A stretch of 42,638 nt of DNA from Acidobacteriota bacterium (GTDB taxonomy: Bacteria > Acidobacteriota > Terriglobia > Acidiferrales > UBA7541): contig PMAA01000043.1 of NCBI GenBank assembly GCA_003152355.1, forward strand, positions 35,142 to 77,779, in the 5' to 3' direction. Within the stretch, counting starts at the first letter, position 1. Every line of letters begins with the position of its first letter. Both the position numbers and the translations under genes were made by a program. Of the stretch, positions 41,552 to 42,638 are shown piece after piece. Below the pieces are notes generated by a model. It was not told the origin of the DNA and ran no database searches. It worked only from the letters and a program-made list of their open reading frames with translations.

Positions 41552-42638
<1,087 letters not shown>

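Overview
The window is a chromosomal segment of a Gram-negative-type bacterium and reads as ordinary core genome: high GC, dense genes, no insertion sequence, integrase, CRISPR array or phage gene. A complete mraZ-to-ftsW division and cell-wall cluster, a MurE with the DNPR motif of meso-diaminopimelate-adding enzymes, the MoxR/DUF58/transglutaminase group, an HrcA-type CIRCE operator at groESL and many family-level details together fit an Acidobacteriota (Terriglobia-like) genome best. That assignment is an inference from gene content and style, not from a marker-gene comparison.

Layout. (1) 1-9908, minus strand: dcw cluster mraZ-rsmH-ftsL-ftsI-murE-murF-mraY-murD-ftsW (ftsW runs off the left edge). 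It is driven from a clear sigma70 promoter followed by five 10-bp-spaced GTGG repeats, the expected MraZ operator. (2) 10397-13161, minus: an ECF sigma factor, its zinc-finger anti-sigma factor and an exported protein with seven 18-residue repeats form an overlapping three-gene unit; a ZIP metal transporter precedes them. (3) 13170-15760: YchF-like GTPase (minus), AlkA-type glycosylase (plus), DUF4149 membrane protein and tRNA-Val(CAC) (minus). (4) 15799-21566, plus: MoxR ATPase, DUF58 protein, MutY, TgpA-type transglutaminase. (5) 21682-28561, plus: rimO, yacG, pgpA, an IPT/NHL-repeat protein, cinA, thpR, plsY, gpsA. (6) 28739-34499, plus: HD-GYP phosphodiesterase, ftsY, ribD, ribE, and a sarcosine-oxidase-like flavoenzyme. 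(7) 34524-40914, minus: an APC permease, an MlaF-like ABC ATPase, mobA, an NtrC-type response regulator and its sensor kinase, whose membrane domain is split by a frameshift. (8) 41178-42638, plus: groES and the first two thirds of groEL behind a perfect CIRCE element.

How the parts relate. Regions 1 and 5 supply envelope growth (peptidoglycan precursors, septal synthesis, phosphatidylglycerol and phosphatidic acid synthesis). Region 4 resembles the widespread MoxR-DUF58-TgpA envelope module, with mutY inserted. Region 7 is a two-component system of the sigma54-activator type, and a good -24/-12 promoter sits in front of the permease gene on the same strand, suggesting a local target.

The observations most worth checking are the kinase frameshift at a (CG)5 tract, the sigma54 promoter next to the NtrC-type regulator, the ECF unit with a Spy/CnrX-like repeat protein, the MraZ operator array, and a two-copy intergenic palindromic repeat. 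I did not find a clearly undescribed defence or mobile system.
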